Shown here piece after piece: positions 18,328 to 27,353 of a stretch of 64,000 nt of DNA. Position 1 is the stretch's first letter; each line of letters begins with the position of its first letter. Under the pieces are notes generated by a model that saw only the letters and a program-made list of their open reading frames with translations, made no database searches and was not told the DNA's origin. Source of the stretch: Pseudomonadota bacterium (lineage in GTDB: Bacteria; Pseudomonadota; Alphaproteobacteria; Rhizobiales; Hyphomicrobiaceae); assembly GCA_023405815.1 (NCBI GenBank), contig JAEXXM010000011.1:69715-133714 (forward strand). Direction: 5' to 3'. The position numbers and the translations under genes were made by a program.

Positions 18328-19200
18328 TCACTTCTTCTTTTCGGGCTGCTTCACGGCCGGAGTCGAGGTCGCACTCCCCTGTGTCACGAGCTTCGTTATG
18401 CTCGTCAGTGCCGGCGGGAGGCCGCTGCTGGGCGGAAAAATGATGTCGAGCGCGATGCCGCTCACCACCAGTACGACCAGCAGCGTGATGAGCCGCATCA
18501 CCCAGCTTCGATGGCTCTTGTTCAGCGCCTCGATCTCGCTGTCCTCGACCGTGCCGTCGCCGGGCGTAAGCAAGCCGTGCTTCAGGCCCAGGTACTTCTT
18601 CTGCAGGGAACGGCGCACGTTGCCCTTGTGCTCGACGCTAAGTCCGGCACGCTCGGCGATCTTCTGGGCGATCTCCGGATAGGGGAAGCAGGGGTCACTG
18701 TTGGCCTCGCTGACGTAGCCGAGCTTCACCGCGCTGTCGTCCTTGAGAATGAGGCGCGCGCCCTGCAGCAGCACCGGGGCGACGGAACCACCGTAGATCT
18801 CGCGGCGCGTCTCGACGGCTTTGATCTGATCGTAGGGGATGTCGTGGCTGCGGTAGCGGACGATCGGCGTCGGCCCCCGGCCGGAGGGAAGCGTCATCTT
18901 CACCGACTTTTCGCCGAGCTCGATGCGCGCCATCAGCGAGTGCATGAGCTCGATGACGACCAGGAACATGATGAAGGTGAAGCCAACGGCCAACACGACG
19001 AGGCCGAGCGTGCCATTCCAATGTCCCTGCGAGATGCGCCAGAACAGCATCGGCGGCAGGCTGATGAAGAACGGCAGCAAGAGCAGGAACACGAAGGAAA
19101 ACGCGAACTTGCGGCCGCCGCCCGCAGCATAGACCGTGCGCGGGCTCTGGCTCGCGGCCGGAGCAGGCATCACGTCTCCCGTCGCAACCGCATCCGCCAT
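18328..19200 (-). CDS. Membrane protein of unknown function with three transmembrane helices
   Basis: 290 residues. Two adjacent helices at about 30-52 and 63-85, a soluble middle of about 130 residues, a third helix at about 235-255, and a Lys-rich tail. The middle (VRYRSHDIPYDQIKAVETRREIYGG, then ARLILKDDSAVKLGY) reads like a bacterial PH-type beta-sandwich, in which I-x-Y-x-x-I-x-x-V-E is typical; this is a pattern call only. Alone on its strand. Function unknown. Confidence 0.7.
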   Translation of the reverse strand: MADAVATGDVMPAPAASQSPRTVYAAGGGRKFAFSFVFLLLLPFFISLPPMLFWRISQGHWNGTLGLVVLAVGFTFIMFLVVIELMHSLMARIELGEKSVKMTLPSGRGPTPIVRYRSHDIPYDQIKAVETRREIYGGSVAPVLLQGARLILKDDSAVKLGYVSEANSDPCFPYPEIAQKIAERAGLSVEHKGNVRRSLQKKYLGLKHGLLTPGDGTVEDSEIEALNKSHRSWVMRLITLLVVLVVSGIALDIIFPPSSGLPPALTSITKLVTQGSATSTPAVKQPEKKK

Positions 19201-19332
19201 CGTTCACTCCCCCCTAATCGTTACCCGGCACTGTGCGCAGATTACATCACAATAACATGACCCTAAGGGGCCTGCTGCCGAGGTTGGCCAAAGACTATAT
19301 CAGGCCCAGTCAGCATCAAACCGGGTTGAGCC

Positions 19333-19992
19333 ATGCTTTTCCGTAAGAACAGGACGCTCATGCCGACGGCCGAGACCGCCCTCAAAGGCCGGACGACGGC
19401 CATTCCTACCGCCGACGAGCACGACATCTTCTCGCGCCCGCTCAAAGGGCCCTACCCCGCAGGTCTCGAGACGGCGATGTTCGGGCTCGGCTGCTTCTGG
19501 GGCGCTGAACGCAAGTTCTGGAGCCTTGGCAACGGCATCTGGATCACGGCGGTCGGCTACGCCGGCGGCTTCACGCAGAACCCCACCTACCAGGAGGTGT
19601 GCACCGGCCAGACGGGGCACAACGAGGTCGTGCTCGTGGTCTATGACCCCAAGGAAATCAGCTATAGCGACCTCCTGAAGACGTTCTGGGAGAGTCACGA
19701 TCCGACGCAAGGCATGCGCCAGGGCAACGATGTCGGGACGCAATACCGCTCCGGCATCTATTACTTCACCGATGCCCAGCGCGAGGCGGCGGAAGCCTCG
19801 AAGGCGGAGTACCAGAAGGCTCTGACCAAGAGTGGGCTCGGGCCGATCACGACGGAAATACTGCCGGCGCCGGAGTTCTTCTTCGCCGAGGACTACCACC
19901 AGCAGTACCTGTCGAAGGTACCGCACGGGTATTGCGGCCTTGGCGGCACGGGCGTCTCCTGCCCGATGCCAACGGGCATCGCTGCCGAGTAG
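19333..19992 (+). CDS. msrA: Peptide-methionine (S)-S-oxide reductase
   Basis: 219 residues. Reduces the S-epimer of methionine sulfoxide in proteins and free methionine. The catalytic motif GCFWGAE has Cys54; VGYAGG, GHNEVVLVVYDP, FWESHDPTQ and GTQYRSGIYY follow in normal order. C-terminal Cys residues in HGYCGLGGTGVSC are the recycling cysteines. The ~45-residue N-terminal extension is common in alphaproteobacterial MsrA. Stop lies 8 bp from the converging mepA. No MsrB is adjacent. Confidence 0.96.
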   Translation: MLFRKNRTLMPTAETALKGRTTAIPTADEHDIFSRPLKGPYPAGLETAMFGLGCFWGAERKFWSLGNGIWITAVGYAGGFTQNPTYQEVCTGQTGHNEVVLVVYDPKEISYSDLLKTFWESHDPTQGMRQGNDVGTQYRSGIYYFTDAQREAAEASKAEYQKALTKSGLGPITTEILPAPEFFFAEDYHQQYLSKVPHGYCGLGGTGVSCPMPTGIAAE

Positions 19993-20000
19993 CGGCAAGG

Positions 20001-21098
20001 CTACTTCTTGGTCGCGGCGGTCGGCGTCGCGGCCATCGCCTCGTCGGCCGGCGGCGGCACACCAGGGCTGCTGAGCACCACCTTACACTCGGCAGGAAGC
20101 TGCTCCATGGTGATCTGCCGCTTTGCGCTCGGCGGGATTTCAGGCTTCTCCGGGCCCGGCGGCTTGGGCCTCGGCTTCAAGGAAGCCTCGATGCTCTTCA
20201 GCCAGCTCTTCACCTCGGCACCGCAACCGTCGTCGCCCTTGACGGGTGGCTGCGTCTCGCAGCCGCCGTTGGGGCAGCCGATACGAATGTGGAAGTGGTA
20301 GTAGTGGCCCCAGATGGGGCGCACTTTGTGAAGCCAGGACCGGTTGGTACCTGCTGCCTCGCAGAGCGCCTTCTTGATCGCGGGGTGCACGAACACGCGC
20401 TCGACCTGCGGATAGGAGGCGGCGCGCTTGATGAGCGCCACATGGGCGGGGGTGAATACCTTAGGGTCGACGGAGAGGCCCGTCTTGTCGAGCATCGTCG
20501 TCGCCTGGATGTCCTCGCGCTCGCGGCGGGTCAGGATGCGGTTCGGCATCGGCGTCAGCCAGATGTCGGCGTCAAGTCCGACCTGGTGGCTCGCATGGCC
20601 GGTGAGCATCGGGCCGCCGCGCGGCTGGGAGATGTCACCCACGAGCAGACCCGGGTAGCCGTCTTGCTTGGCTTCGGAAGCGAGGCGCTTCAGCAGCGCG
20701 ATCAGCTTCGGGTGGCCCCAGGCGCGATTGCGCGACGGGCGCATGGTCTGCCAATCGGGGCCGGCGTCGGCGAGATGGACGCCGCCGGCGAGGCAGCCCT
20801 TGGCGTACCAGCCGATGGCGCGCGGCGTCAGGTCGGCCGCGTTCTGGGCCTTACCGAACAGGTCGCGGGCAAGGATCTTCGGCTTCTTCTCTTTAGCGTT
20901 CTTCTTGTCGGCGTGCTTCGCACCGGCCTTGGCATCTGCCGGGGTGGCCGGCTTCTGCTCTGGGGCCGGCACAGCCGCCCGCTTAGCCTCGACGGGCGCG
21001 GGGACTTTGGCGGCTGCGCCTGTGGCGGGCTCGGCTGCGCTTGCTGCGGGGATCGCAAATAGCGATCCGATGAGAATGAAAAGACGGGTGCGTTGCAT
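20001..21098 (-). CDS. mepA: Penicillin-insensitive murein DD-endopeptidase
   Basis: 365 residues. Periplasmic zinc endopeptidase of the LAS/M74 group that cuts D-Ala-meso-DAP cross-links. Signal peptide to about residue 21; an Ala/Lys/Pro-rich spacer follows to about 75. The catalytic core shows GGPMLTGHASHQVGLDADIWL (His and Asp metal ligands) and HYYHFHIRIGCP (second His pair). Cysteines in KGCLAGG, IGCPNGGC and DDGCG are conserved in the family. Longer than E. coli MepA (274) because of the N-terminal spacer and a Pro-rich C-terminal tail. Confidence 0.95.
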   Translation of the reverse strand: MQRTRLFILIGSLFAIPAASAAEPATGAAAKVPAPVEAKRAAVPAPEQKPATPADAKAGAKHADKKNAKEKKPKILARDLFGKAQNAADLTPRAIGWYAKGCLAGGVHLADAGPDWQTMRPSRNRAWGHPKLIALLKRLASEAKQDGYPGLLVGDISQPRGGPMLTGHASHQVGLDADIWLTPMPNRILTRREREDIQATTMLDKTGLSVDPKVFTPAHVALIKRAASYPQVERVFVHPAIKKALCEAAGTNRSWLHKVRPIWGHYYHFHIRIGCPNGGCETQPPVKGDDGCGAEVKSWLKSIEASLKPRPKPPGPEKPEIPPSAKRQITMEQLPAECKVVLSSPGVPPPADEAMAATPTAATKK

Positions 21099-21206
21099 AG
21101 CTCCCCCAGTCGCAATGTTGAGGCCATACTAGCCGCGTTCGGCTAAAAAGCGACCTTCCGTTGCATAAGGTGATTAACCACACTCGGTCGAGGCGACGTT
21201 CAATCC

Positions 21207-21851
21207 GTGACTGAATTCCTCACTACCGGCCCGCGCGAGGCAAAGGTCCGACTGCTGCTGGCGCACGGCGCCGGCGCGGCTATGACGAGCCCATTTCTCG
21301 AAACGATGACGCGGCTTTTGAATGATCGCGGAGTGCAGGTATCGCGATTCGAGTTCGATTATATGGCCGGGCGGCGGCAGGGCGGGAAACGGCGACCACC
21401 GCCGCGCGCCGAAATGCTCATTGGCGAGTATATGCGCGCGGTCGAGCAACTACGCGGCGAGGGACTAGACGGGCAGAGGCTCTTCATCGGCGGCAAGTCG
21501 ATGGGCGGGCGCGTCGCCAGCCTTGCGGCCGACGACCTCTATAGCGCCGGAAGCATCGCGGGGCTCATCTGCCTCGGCTACCCGTTTCACCCGCCGGGAA
21601 AGCCCGAGAACCAGCGCACGTCGCATTTGGAGAAACTCGCCTGCCCGACGCTGATCGTGCAAGGGGAGCGAGATCCGTTCGGATCGAAGGGCGAGGTCAC
21701 GAGCTACGAGCTGTCGCCGGCAATCCGGTTCGCTTGGGCGAGCGACGGCGACCACGACCTCGGTCCGCGCGGGGGCAGCGGCTTCACGCGCTCGGGCAAT
21801 CTTGCCAACGCCGCCGATGCCATCGACGCATTCGTCAACGGCATCGGCTGA
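21207..21851 (+). CDS. Alpha/beta hydrolase, KANL3/Tex30 type
   Basis: 214 residues, starting at GTG 21207. LLLAHGAGAAMTSPFL is the oxyanion-hole segment, and FIGGKSMGGRVAS carries the nucleophile Ser; CPTLIVQGERDPFG bears the Asp and SDGDHDLGPR the His. This compact family is found in bacteria and eukaryotes and its substrate is unknown. Alone and divergent from mepA; its stop is 11 bp from the next, converging gene. Confidence 0.87.
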   Translation: MTEFLTTGPREAKVRLLLAHGAGAAMTSPFLETMTRLLNDRGVQVSRFEFDYMAGRRQGGKRRPPPRAEMLIGEYMRAVEQLRGEGLDGQRLFIGGKSMGGRVASLAADDLYSAGSIAGLICLGYPFHPPGKPENQRTSHLEKLACPTLIVQGERDPFGSKGEVTSYELSPAIRFAWASDGDHDLGPRGGSGFTRSGNLANAADAIDAFVNGIG

Positions 21852-21862
21852 AGGCGCTCGGC

Positions 21863-22414
21863 TCAGTCGTCGTCCTTTTTCTTCTTCTTATCGACGACCT
21901 TGTCGCCCAGCTTGCCCTTGATGCTGGCGATGCCGTCCTTGAAGATGCCGTCGATCGTCTTGCGCGCCTCGGCATCCTCCTTGCCGTCGGCGGCGTCATA
22001 GGTGGCAGCCCAGACAATGTTGACCTCGTCGAGATCGTCGTCGTCCGGCGTGACGGTGAACTGGGCCTCGTAGTTCTTCACGGGCAGCGGGCTCTCGATG
22101 ATCTCGTAGCGGTAGCTCGCATTGCCGCGATCGAGCAGCTTTTCCTTGATCTTGCCGCCGTCCTGCAGCGTGAGCGTCCGGAATTCGGTGTCTCCTTCCT
22201 TCGTCTCCTCGCAAGACTTCACCGCGGGATGCCACTCGGCGATCGCGCACCAGCCGCCGAACTGCGCCCACAGGGCCTTTTTCTCGTCCTCGACCTTCGC
22301 CTCGTCGACGCGGATCTCGAGCTTCTTGCCCGAGGTGAGGCTGGCGGCGTTAGCGGTGTCGGCAAGCGGCAGGACGGCGGCAGATAGCAGCAGTGCAGCG
22401 ATTGGTCGGTTCAT
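21863..22414 (-). CDS. Exported SRPBCC-fold protein (polyketide cyclase/dehydrase-like)
   Basis: 183 residues from ATG 22414 with GGAG in front; an upstream in-frame ATG would spoil the signal peptide. Signal peptide to about residue 23 (cleavage after ANA). The mature part matches the START-like pattern of short SRPBCC proteins: FGGWCAIAEWHPAVKSCE, EFRTLTLQDGGKIKEKLLDRG, YRYEIIESPLPVKNYEAQFTV, with the characteristic W-H-P. The tail is a run of Lys and Asp. Probably a periplasmic lipid- or small-ligand-binding protein; ligand unknown. Confidence 0.82.
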   Translation of the reverse strand: MNRPIAALLLSAAVLPLADTANAASLTSGKKLEIRVDEAKVEDEKKALWAQFGGWCAIAEWHPAVKSCEETKEGDTEFRTLTLQDGGKIKEKLLDRGNASYRYEIIESPLPVKNYEAQFTVTPDDDDLDEVNIVWAATYDAADGKEDAEARKTIDGIFKDGIASIKGKLGDKVVDKKKKKDDD

Positions 22415-22528
22415 CGTTTTCTCCCAGGTCGGGGCATGGCCCGCGCTCGTTTGTGCGCCGTCAGCGGGGACAGCGAAATGCAACATTGTAACCTTTGGCT
22501 GGAAAGAGTTCGAGGCCTTTTTGCCGGT

Positions 22529-24715
22529 TCAGGCGGCGGAAACGCGCTCGCCGCCGCGGCTCAGCCGTTCCGTGAACTCGGTCATCGGGACCGGGGCGCC
22601 GGTGTAGTAGCCCTGGACGGCGTCGCAGCCTTCACCGCGCACCGCGGCGAGTTGCTCGTCCGTCTCGACACCCTCGGCCGTGACCTCGAGCCCGAGGCTA
22701 TGCGCTAGCATGACTATGGCGCGGACGATCTTGAGCGATCCCTGATTACGGGCGATGTCGCGGATGAAGGAGTGGTCGATCTTGATGCGATCGAAGCTGA
22801 ACCGGTGCAAATAGCTGAGCGAGGAGTAGCCGCTGCCGAAATCGTCAAGGGCGATGGAGACGCCCAGGTCGCTCAGCTTATCGAGCAGGGCTGTGTAGAC
22901 GGGGCTGTCGCGCAAAAGCACAGATTCCGTGACCTCCAGCTCCAAGCGCGAGGGAGAAAGGCCCGACGCTTCCAGCGCCGAGGCGACAGTCTGAGCAAGG
23001 TCCGGGCTGTCGAACTGAAGTGGGGAAAGATTGACGGCGACGGTGACTTGCTGGGGCCACTTGACCGCCTCAAGGCACGCCTTGCGAAGCACCCACGCGC
23101 CGACCTGCTCGATAAGCCCGCACTGCTCGGCGATAGGTATGAACTCCGACGGAAGCACGACACCCTTTTCGGGGTGGTTCCAGCGCAGCAGCGCCTCGGC
23201 CTCGATGACGGTTCCGGTCGTCAGGTCGAAAATCGGCTGGAAGTGCAGCTCGAGCTCATCGCGCGCCAGAGCGCTGCGCAGGTCAGCCTCGACCCGGCGA
23301 CGCCGCTGCATCCGCTCGTTGAGCTCCTTCTCGTAGAAGAAATATGCCCCGCGTCCGAGCTCTTTTACGCGCCGCATGGCAAGCGCTGCGTCGTGGATGA
23401 GGTCGTCGGCACCCGCCGCATCGTCGGGCCCGATCGCAATTCCGATGCTCGCCCCGAGCTGGAGACGCTGCCCGCTGGAGATAAACGGTTCTGCCAGGAG
23501 GTCGACAATGCGCTTTGCCCGGTTGGCAATGTCATCGTCGCTCAGATTGCCGGCCTGAACGATCGCGAACTCATCGCCACCGATGCGTGCGACCGCATCG
23601 GAGTCTCTGACGAGGCTCGCCAGTCGATCGGCCACGACCTTCAATATCTCGTCGCCGGCCTGGTGGCCCAGCGCATCGTTGATGACACGGAACCCATCGA
23701 GGCCGATATACTGGACAGCGACGCGCTGACCCGTCTCGGCGACGATAGCCAGACGCTCGCTTACGCGCTGCCGGAAACGGGCGCGGTTGGGCAGATGCGT
23801 GAGCGGATCGGTGAAGGCGTGCTCGTAGACCCTCGCACGCGTCTCCTCCTGCTCGAAGGCGATCATGCAGAGGTGCAGGCAGGTGGAAACGATCTGGCGC
23901 TCCAGCAACGTCGGCCCGCGCGGGCGCGGGTAGTAGAACGCAAAGGCGCCGAGCACGTGGCCATCCGGCGACTTGATGGGGCTAGACCAGCAGGCCTGGA
24001 GACCCAGCGGCAGCACGAGATGACGATAGTCGTCCCACAGCGGATCGGCCGCGATATCGACCACCTCGACGGCCTCGCCACGGTAGACGGCCGTGCCGCA
24101 AGAGCCGGCCTTGGGTCCCGCCTGCAGGCCATCGATCGCGCGGGCGTAATGTAGCGGCAGGCTCGGACTGGCGACGTGCTGCAGCCGTTGCTGGTGATCG
24201 ACCCGAAGAACCGAGCAGATGACCGAGGGCGCCATCATCTCAACCTTGCGGCAGAGCGCCTCCATGATGCCCGACAGGTGCGCCCCGCAGGCCATGGTCT
24301 CGAGGATCTCCTGCTGCATCAGGTGCAGGCGCCACGCGGCGGAGCGGCGCACCTCGACCTTGGCGAGCGGTTGCCCGGCCTCGATGAAGCGACCGATCTC
24401 CAGCTCGACAAGCTCGTTGCCTTCCGTCGGCCGACATTCCTCGACATGGATGACCAGGGCCGAGCTGTCCGCCTGGATCCTACGCCAAATATCGGCCCAG
24501 CGGCCGGCATCGATGTCCGGCCAGAAGTCCGACGTCGTTCGCTCAGCGAGATCAGCGGTCAGCCCGCAGATGTCGCCAAACTCCGGCGACCAGCCGCGCA
24601 GCTTCCCCAACTCGTCGAAGAGGGCTGTGGGCGTATGTGGCGCGTGCTTTTGTTCCAGAACATCTTCGCGCGCGATCATGCAAACGGCCTTGCGTGCAGA
24701 ATTCGATTCACCCAC
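22529..24715 (-). CDS. GAF-GGDEF-EAL c-di-GMP signalling protein
   Basis: 728 residues, no membrane helix. A N-terminal part of about 140 residues of unclear type, a GAF domain (about 145-290, RLQHVASPSLPLHYA, GSCGTAVYRGEAV, CWSSPIKSPDGHVLGAF), a GGDEF domain with intact IGGDEF near 378, and an EAL domain with EAEALLRW near 503, DDFGSGYSSLSYL and the downstream EGVE. All key residues are present in both, so it could make and break c-di-GMP; in such tandems the GGDEF often only activates the EAL. The GAF suggests a soluble ligand or redox input. The TerB-like gene precedes it on the same strand. Confidence 0.94.
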   Translation of the reverse strand: MGESNSARKAVCMIAREDVLEQKHAPHTPTALFDELGKLRGWSPEFGDICGLTADLAERTTSDFWPDIDAGRWADIWRRIQADSSALVIHVEECRPTEGNELVELEIGRFIEAGQPLAKVEVRRSAAWRLHLMQQEILETMACGAHLSGIMEALCRKVEMMAPSVICSVLRVDHQQRLQHVASPSLPLHYARAIDGLQAGPKAGSCGTAVYRGEAVEVVDIAADPLWDDYRHLVLPLGLQACWSSPIKSPDGHVLGAFAFYYPRPRGPTLLERQIVSTCLHLCMIAFEQEETRARVYEHAFTDPLTHLPNRARFRQRVSERLAIVAETGQRVAVQYIGLDGFRVINDALGHQAGDEILKVVADRLASLVRDSDAVARIGGDEFAIVQAGNLSDDDIANRAKRIVDLLAEPFISSGQRLQLGASIGIAIGPDDAAGADDLIHDAALAMRRVKELGRGAYFFYEKELNERMQRRRRVEADLRSALARDELELHFQPIFDLTTGTVIEAEALLRWNHPEKGVVLPSEFIPIAEQCGLIEQVGAWVLRKACLEAVKWPQQVTVAVNLSPLQFDSPDLAQTVASALEASGLSPSRLELEVTESVLLRDSPVYTALLDKLSDLGVSIALDDFGSGYSSLSYLHRFSFDRIKIDHSFIRDIARNQGSLKIVRAIVMLAHSLGLEVTAEGVETDEQLAAVRGEGCDAVQGYYTGAPVPMTEFTERLSRGGERVSAA

Positions 24716-24836
24716 CGACGCACAATTCGATCACAAGTTCCGCTAAAGAATAGGTTACGGAATCAATTGTCATTATCCCAGCAAAATGCTGGCTGCAGTG
24801 CAGCGATTTTTGGCGCTCGGCTCGCCTCAACACGCT

Positions 24837-25268
24837 TTAAGGCGCCACATGCCGCACATGTGCGGATCGCTGCAGCGCAGCGCGGACGAGATCGTCAAGT
24901 TGTAGGCCCTCGGCGAGCAGCGTGAGAAAGCTGCGTTCGTCGTCCTTCAGTGCCAGGTCGCTCGCGGCCACCTCGGCAGCCAGCGCATATGCAGTTTCGC
25001 GCAGCTCACCGGTCAGCGCCTCAGCGATGAGGCGCACGATATTCTTAATGCCATCGGACCGCGAAAGTATCCTTCCGCACTCCCGCGCCTCGCGGTTGAA
25101 CCAGCTCTCATCCAGTCCACGAAACACCGGCAGCTCGCGCACCAGAGAGTGCATGCGCGCAATCTCGACATCAGCTATCGTCCGGTCCGACGCGGCCGTG
25201 GTGACCATCGCGTAGATGAGCGCTTCCTGCGGCGAGAGCGCTGCTCTGGTATTCGGGTCATCCTGCAC
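24837..25268 (-). CDS. TerB-like (tellurite resistance) domain protein
   Basis: 143 residues, all alpha. Pattern of the TerB/DjlA-N fold: LSPQEALIYAMVTTAASDRTIADVEIARM (A-x-x-D-x-x-x-x-x-x-E metal-binding-like turn) and AAEVAASDLALKDDERSFLTLLAEGL, the same turn again. These helical bundles are linked to metal or stress sensing; no other ter genes are nearby, so resistance to tellurite is not implied. 121 bp upstream of the c-di-GMP gene. Confidence 0.82.
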   Translation of the reverse strand: MQDDPNTRAALSPQEALIYAMVTTAASDRTIADVEIARMHSLVRELPVFRGLDESWFNREARECGRILSRSDGIKNIVRLIAEALTGELRETAYALAAEVAASDLALKDDERSFLTLLAEGLQLDDLVRAALQRSAHVRHVAP

Positions 25269-25349
25269 GCCGGCTCAACTCCCTTGGTGGGTGGATTTCA
25301 TCCGCGTCATCGCGCCCGCAGCCCTGCAACGGCGTTGACGCAAGTCCAT

Positions 25350-25370
25350 GCCGGAACATAGGGTTCCGGC
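25350..25370. promoter_or_regulatory. Inverted repeat upstream of lysK
   Basis: GCCGGAAC-N5-GTTCCGGC, a perfect 8-bp inverted repeat 48 bases before the lysK ATG. Operator or leader hairpin; no T-run follows. Confidence 0.4.
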
Positions 25371-25418
25371 CGCCTTGATGCTACGTCCCAGCTACTCCAG
25401 ATAAAGAAGCCCCTCTCG

Positions 25419-27071
25419 ATGCCGTCCAGCAATGCCACCCCCTCGTCCGCTCTCGCCGAAGCGAAGGCCTGGCCCTTCGAGGAGGCCCGCCGGCTCATAA
25501 ACCGGCTGGAGAAGCTGAAGGGCGGCGAGGAGAAGACAGTCATCTTCGAGACGGGCTATGGGCCGTCGGGGTTGCCGCACATCGGCACGTTCGGCGAGGT
25601 GGCGCGCACGAGCATGGTCCGCCACGCCTTCGAGCTGCTCACCGAGGGCAAGCGCAAGACGCGCCTCATCTGCTTCTCGGACGACATGGACGGCCTGCGC
25701 AAGGTTCCGTCCAACGTCCCGAACCAGGAAGTTTTGCACGCCGCGCTCGAGAAGCCACTGACCAGCGTCCCCGACCCGTTCGGCAAGTTCGAGAGCTTCG
25801 CGCACCACAACAATGCGATGCTGCGCGACTTCCTCGATCGCTTCGGCTTCGCGTACGAGTTCATGTCGGCGACCGAAGCTTATAGGTCGGGGCGGTTCGA
25901 CGAGACGCTGCTGAAGATGCTCAAGGCCTACGACAAGGTCATGGACATCATCCTGCCGACGCTCGGCCCCGAGCGTCGTGCGACCTATTCGCCATTCCTG
26001 CCGATCTCGCCACGCTCAGGGCGCGTGCTGCAGGTGCCGATGATCGAGCGTCACCCGCGCAAAGGCACGGTCGTCTACATCGATCCGGAGACCGGAGAGA
26101 AGGTCGAGACGACGGTCACCGGCGGTGCCGTCAAGTGTCAGTGGAAGGCCGACTGGGCGCTCCGGTGGACCGCGCTCGGCGTCGACTACGAGATGGCCGG
26201 CAAGGATCTCATCGATTCCGTGCAGCTCTCCTCGCGCATTTGCAAGGCCCTCGGCGGCACGCCGCCCGAGGGCTTCAACTACGAGTTGTTCCTCGACGAC
26301 AAGGGGGAGAAGATCTCCAAGTCGAAGGGCAACGGGCTGACGATCGACGAGTGGCTGACCTATGCGAGCCCGCAGAGCCTCTCCCTCTTCATGTACCAGA
26401 AGCCGAAGACGGCGAAGAAGCTCTACTTCGACGTCATTCCACGCGCGGTCGACGAGTATCTGCAGTTGCTCGCCGCCTATCCGCGCCAAGACGACAAGGC
26501 GAAGCTCGACAATGCCGTCTGGCACATCCATGGCGGCAACCCGCCGGCAGCCAACGTGCCGATCACGTTCGCGCTGCTGCTCAACCTCGTTGCCGCCTCG
26601 AATGCGGACGACAAGGACGTGCTGTGGGGCTTCATCCGACGGCACGTGAAGGGCGTGAACCCGCAGACCCATCCCTTGCTCGACGAGATGGCCGGATACG
26701 CGGTGCGCTACTACGCGGACTTCGTGAAGCCGCGAAAGAAGTACCGGCGGGCGGACGAGGTGGAGACGGCGGCACTGCGTGCACTGGCAGACGCGCTCGC
26801 AGCGGCCAAGCCGGATGCGACGGCGGAGGAATTGCAGGGCATCGTCTACGATGTCGGCCGTTCGGTGCCGCGCTACCAGGACCCGAACGCGAAAGGCGCG
26901 ACGCCGGAGCGCCCCGGGGTGTCGAATGCGTGGTTCAACACCATCTACGAGGTGCTGCTCGGCGAGGAAAAAGGTCCGCGCTTCGGCAGCTTCATCGAGC
27001 TCTACGGCATCAACGAGACGCGCGCGCTGATCGACAAGGCGCTCGCCGGGGAACTGACGAAGGCTGCCTGA
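25419..27071 (+). CDS. lysK: Lysyl-tRNA synthetase, class I
   Basis: 550 residues. Charges tRNA-Lys in the cytoplasm. Unlike E. coli LysS (class II), this is the archaeal-type class I enzyme that alphaproteobacteria use: the HIGH-like motif is PHIGTFGE in GYGPSGLPHIGTFG, and the KMSKS-like motif is KISKSKGNG. YDKVMDIILPTLG and GVDYEMAGKDLIDS are also characteristic. Alone; followed by a REP-like repeat. Confidence 0.96.
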   Translation: MPSSNATPSSALAEAKAWPFEEARRLINRLEKLKGGEEKTVIFETGYGPSGLPHIGTFGEVARTSMVRHAFELLTEGKRKTRLICFSDDMDGLRKVPSNVPNQEVLHAALEKPLTSVPDPFGKFESFAHHNNAMLRDFLDRFGFAYEFMSATEAYRSGRFDETLLKMLKAYDKVMDIILPTLGPERRATYSPFLPISPRSGRVLQVPMIERHPRKGTVVYIDPETGEKVETTVTGGAVKCQWKADWALRWTALGVDYEMAGKDLIDSVQLSSRICKALGGTPPEGFNYELFLDDKGEKISKSKGNGLTIDEWLTYASPQSLSLFMYQKPKTAKKLYFDVIPRAVDEYLQLLAAYPRQDDKAKLDNAVWHIHGGNPPAANVPITFALLLNLVAASNADDKDVLWGFIRRHVKGVNPQTHPLLDEMAGYAVRYYADFVKPRKKYRRADEVETAALRALADALAAAKPDATAEELQGIVYDVGRSVPRYQDPNAKGATPERPGVSNAWFNTIYEVLLGEEKGPRFGSFIELYGINETRALIDKALAGELTKAA

Positions 27072-27082
27072 GACGTGGAACT

Positions 27083-27224
27083 GTCATCCCGGAAGCGGCA
27101 AGCATCGCGAGCCGCTATCCGGGAACCAGCGCAATATGCGTCGAAGGACACTGTATCGGACCTCTGGCGCTTCCTATGCTGGGTCCCGGGTCTTGCTCGC
27201 TGCGCTCGCTTCGCCCGGGATGAC
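27083..27224. repeat. REP-like repeat family 1, inverted pair
   Basis: Begins GTCATCCCGGAAGCGGC, ends CCCGGGATGAC, with GCTATCCGGGAACCAGCG and GCTGGGTCCCGGGTC inside: two half-units facing each other, about 142 bp. It lies between the converging lysK and DUF262 genes. Confidence 0.75.
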
Positions 27225-27235
27225 AATTTGAGGCC

Positions 27236-27272
27236 GGGGCGCCTTGCGCCCTTGCCGCTTCGCGGGCGAGCG
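27236..27272. repeat. Palindromic repeat family 2, copy 2
   Basis: GGGGCGC-CTT-GCGCCC followed by TTGCCGC-TTCG-CGGGCGAG. It resembles the double hairpins at 1844, 34575 and 60523 but with a less perfect second stem; it directly follows the family 1 pair, as copy 1 directly precedes one. Confidence 0.5.
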
Positions 27273-27353
27273 TCGCGACCGGAAGTCTGAGAGGCCTGGC
27301 GCGCGGCAAAGGTCGCGCGCTGATGCGCGGCCGGCGTCAGGCGCGCGTAGCCA

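Noticed and set aside
24837..25268. Tellurite resistance locus
   Set aside because: Only a TerB-like helical protein is present; no terA, terC, terD or terE genes are near.
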